From NCBI GenBank assembly GCA_030630315.1, contig DAOVNI010000080.1:1-7131 (forward strand): DNA of 7,131 nucleotides, read 5' to 3'. The DNA comes from Phycisphaerae bacterium (GTDB lineage: Bacteria > Planctomycetota > Phycisphaerae > Sedimentisphaerales > Anaerobacaceae). Below are positions 5,763 through 7,131 of the stretch, in pieces. The notes beneath the pieces were generated by a model that saw nothing but the letters and a program-made list of their open reading frames with translations, was not told the origin of the DNA and searched no databases. The first letter of the stretch is position 1. Each line of letters starts with the position of its first letter. Position numbers and translations under genes: made by a program.

Positions 5763-7131
5763 CTATCTCATCAAAACGCGAATATGTGCTTCTACCGAAG
5801 CGCTCAGCCCTTCCGGATGATACCCCCCTTCAAGAACAGAGACGAGCCGACCTGCGCAGCACCTCTCTGCTATCTGCTTGACGAGCTGCGTAAGTTGCGC
5901 AAATCCTTGTGCGGTGACCTCCATACCGCCGAGCAGGTCATCCTTATGGGCGTCAAATCCAGCAGAGATAAGTACAAAGTCCGGAGAAAAAGCAAGGGCT
6001 GCAGGCTTGAGTTCCTCTTCGAAGACCATCAGGTAATCACTGTCTCCGGAACCGGCCGGCAAGGGGACATTGATGTTGTAATTCAAACCTTTTCCGCTTC
6101 CCTTTTCTGCTTTGCTTCCGGTGCCCGGATAGAAGGGATACTGGTGAACGCTAAAGTACAGCACGGCGGGGTCATCATAAAACATTGCCTGAGTTCCGTT
6201 GCCGTGGTGCACATCCCAATCGACAATGAGTATCTTTGACAGGTTATATTTCTTTTGAATATACCGGGCGCCGACTGCAATATTGTTAAAGATGCAGAAC
6301 CCCATCGCTTCATCCTTTGTCGCGTGGTGGCCCGGCGGGCGGATTGCGCAAAATGCGTTCGTGACTTTCTTCTGCATAACTGCATCAATGGCGGAGAGCA
6401 CTCCCCCTGCGGCCATTAACGCTGCATCATAGGATTTCGGCGATACCGGAGTGTCCAGGGAATCCAAATATCTTGTGCCGTTTTCGCAACTGTTTCTGGC
6501 CCGCTGTATATACTCGGCGGTGTGAACCGTAGTAAGCCATTCCAAAGGGGCCGGGGACGGCGTGAGCGGGAATAGTTGAGAGTGCAATCCCTTCGCTTTT
6601 AACCTCTCGACTATCGCGACCAATCTCTGCGGCGTCTCGGGATGACCTTCGGTTGTTTTGTGCTCGAGGTAAATATCATCGTAAAGGAACCCTGTTTTTG
6701 ATGTTTTTTGGGTCTGATTCTCTTTCACCATATCCCCTTCAGTAGATTTTTCGTCAGGCGCCTTTCTTACGCAGCGAAACCCTATGGCATCGCTCGCCAG
6801 ACAGGTATCATCGATAGAAGGGTCGCTTGCACGATAAGCTGACCGGCAACTGTCGGCGCGCCGGTTCCATGCGCCGCCTCGCAAGGTCCTTTCCTGTCCA
6901 TCGCTCGGCCCTTTTGGGTCTTTCTCCGTGCTTTCCTTGTAGTAGCTCTCAGAATAAAAATCGTTACACCATTCTGCCACATTCCCGTGCATATCGTAAA
7001 GCCCCCACTGATTGGGCTTCTTTTGTCCGACAGGATGCGTCTTGCCGGATGAGTTCTCAGCGAACCAGGCGTGGGCCTTGAGCTTGCGCACATTGTTACC
7101 AAAACTATACTTTGTGCCGGTGCCCGCCCTG
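5763..7131 (-). CDS. SUMF1/FGE-like domain fused to class II histone-deacetylase-fold amidohydrolase (5' partial)
   Basis: The frame is open to the window edge, where RAGTGTKYSFGNN is typical FGE-sulfatase domain sequence; the real start lies outside. Residues are counted from the GTG at 7091. Residues 1-110 are the C-terminal part of an SUMF1/FGE-like domain: HPVGQKKPNQWGLYDMHGNVAEWC, RGGAWN (71-76) and GFRCVR (104-109). The first Cys of the catalytic pair of true FGE is Arg77 here (Cys82 is kept), so formylglycine synthesis is unlikely. A hydrophilic linker (about 111-132) leads without a stop to a complete class II HDAC/AcuC-type domain (133-442): GHPETPQRL, RPPGHH (catalytic H255/H256), DWDVHHGNGT (zinc ligands D293, H295), SAGFDAH (zinc ligand D380) and EGGYHPEGL (Y424). 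All zinc and catalytic residues are present, so it should remove acetyl groups from an amine such as acetyl-lysine, acetylpolyamine or an N-acetyl sugar. It is the first visible gene of the operon, 11 nt before the MBOAT start. Confidence 0.88.
   Translation of the reverse strand, partial: RAGTGTKYSFGNNVRKLKAHAWFAENSSGKTHPVGQKKPNQWGLYDMHGNVAEWCNDFYSESYYKESTEKDPKGPSDGQERTLRGGAWNRRADSCRSAYRASDPSIDDTCLASDAIGFRCVRKAPDEKSTEGDMVKENQTQKTSKTGFLYDDIYLEHKTTEGHPETPQRLVAIVERLKAKGLHSQLFPLTPSPAPLEWLTTVHTAEYIQRARNSCENGTRYLDSLDTPVSPKSYDAALMAAGGVLSAIDAVMQKKVTNAFCAIRPPGHHATKDEAMGFCIFNNIAVGARYIQKKYNLSKILIVDWDVHHGNGTQAMFYDDPAVLYFSVHQYPFYPGTGSKAEKGSGKGLNYNINVPLPAGSGDSDYLMVFEEELKPAALAFSPDFVLISAGFDAHKDDLLGGMEVTAQGFAQLTQLVKQIAERCCAGRLVSVLEGGYHPEGLSASVEAHIRVLMR
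6729..6739 (-). promoter_or_regulatory. Possible internal start for a free deacetylase
   Basis: Inside the fusion linker, AAGGGG (6739-6734) stands 2 nt before an in-frame ATG (6731-6729), which would give a 322-residue protein containing the whole deacetylase domain. The spacing is shorter than normal, so initiation here is doubtful. It could be a relic of the time when the two domains were separate genes. Confidence 0.2.

Noticed and set aside
5676..6239. 187-codon plus-strand ORF opposite the deacetylase
   Set aside because: It is the reverse of the conserved zinc-site region and shows no protein-like features of its own.
7089..7091. GTG at 7091 as the true start of the fusion gene
   Set aside because: The frame stays open to the window edge and the preceding residues (RAGTGTKYSFGNN) are typical FGE-domain sequence, so the gene is cut by the window.

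Overview
The window looks like a chromosomal segment of a planctomycete, most likely the Phycisphaerae/Sedimentisphaerales side of the phylum. The clues are a Calx-beta protein ending in the dockerin-like tail common in these bacteria, a Tat-exported glycoside-hydrolase remnant, an SUMF1/FGE-like domain, an MBOAT/SGNH acetylation pair, and extragenic repeats of types I recall from such genomes. The assignment is inference from protein style, not from a marker gene.

Layout on the plus strand. Positions 1-1149 hold the 3' part of a secreted or surface protein (Calx-beta domain, beta-rich domain, dockerin-like tail) whose start lies outside the window. From about 1020 the composition changes, and 1119-1274 is extremely G/T-rich and C-poor with many G-runs. 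It is followed by a perfect 14-bp tandem duplication and a GTGTC-a-GACAC palindrome. Positions 1416-1643 carry a decayed gene: a clear Tat signal peptide, a one-base frameshift in a G5 run, a short stretch resembling the N-terminus of planctomycete GH10-type proteins, and then an abrupt join to what looks like the original C-terminus. A 9-bp-periodic imperfect inverted repeat (1646-1719) follows, then an intact L-fucose/L-arabinose isomerase-family gene (1742-3148).

Layout on the minus strand. Three genes read leftwards from beyond 7131 to 3207 and look like one operon. They are a 5'-truncated gene joining an SUMF1/FGE-like domain to a complete class II histone-deacetylase-fold amidohydrolase (stop at 5763), an AlgI-type MBOAT O-acyltransferase (11 nt later), and a membrane-anchored SGNH hydrolase/transferase (25 nt later). 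The last two form the usual pair for moving acetyl groups across the membrane onto an extracytoplasmic polymer. The isomerase and this operon converge on an A/T-rich inverted repeat (3152-3211), which overlaps the end of the SGNH gene.

The most unusual content is the single reading frame joining an FGE-like domain to an HDAC-fold deacetylase, placed directly upstream of an O-acetylation pair. This suggests, without proving, a linked acetyl-transfer/acetyl-removal function. No tRNA, rRNA, CRISPR array, transposase or phage gene was seen.
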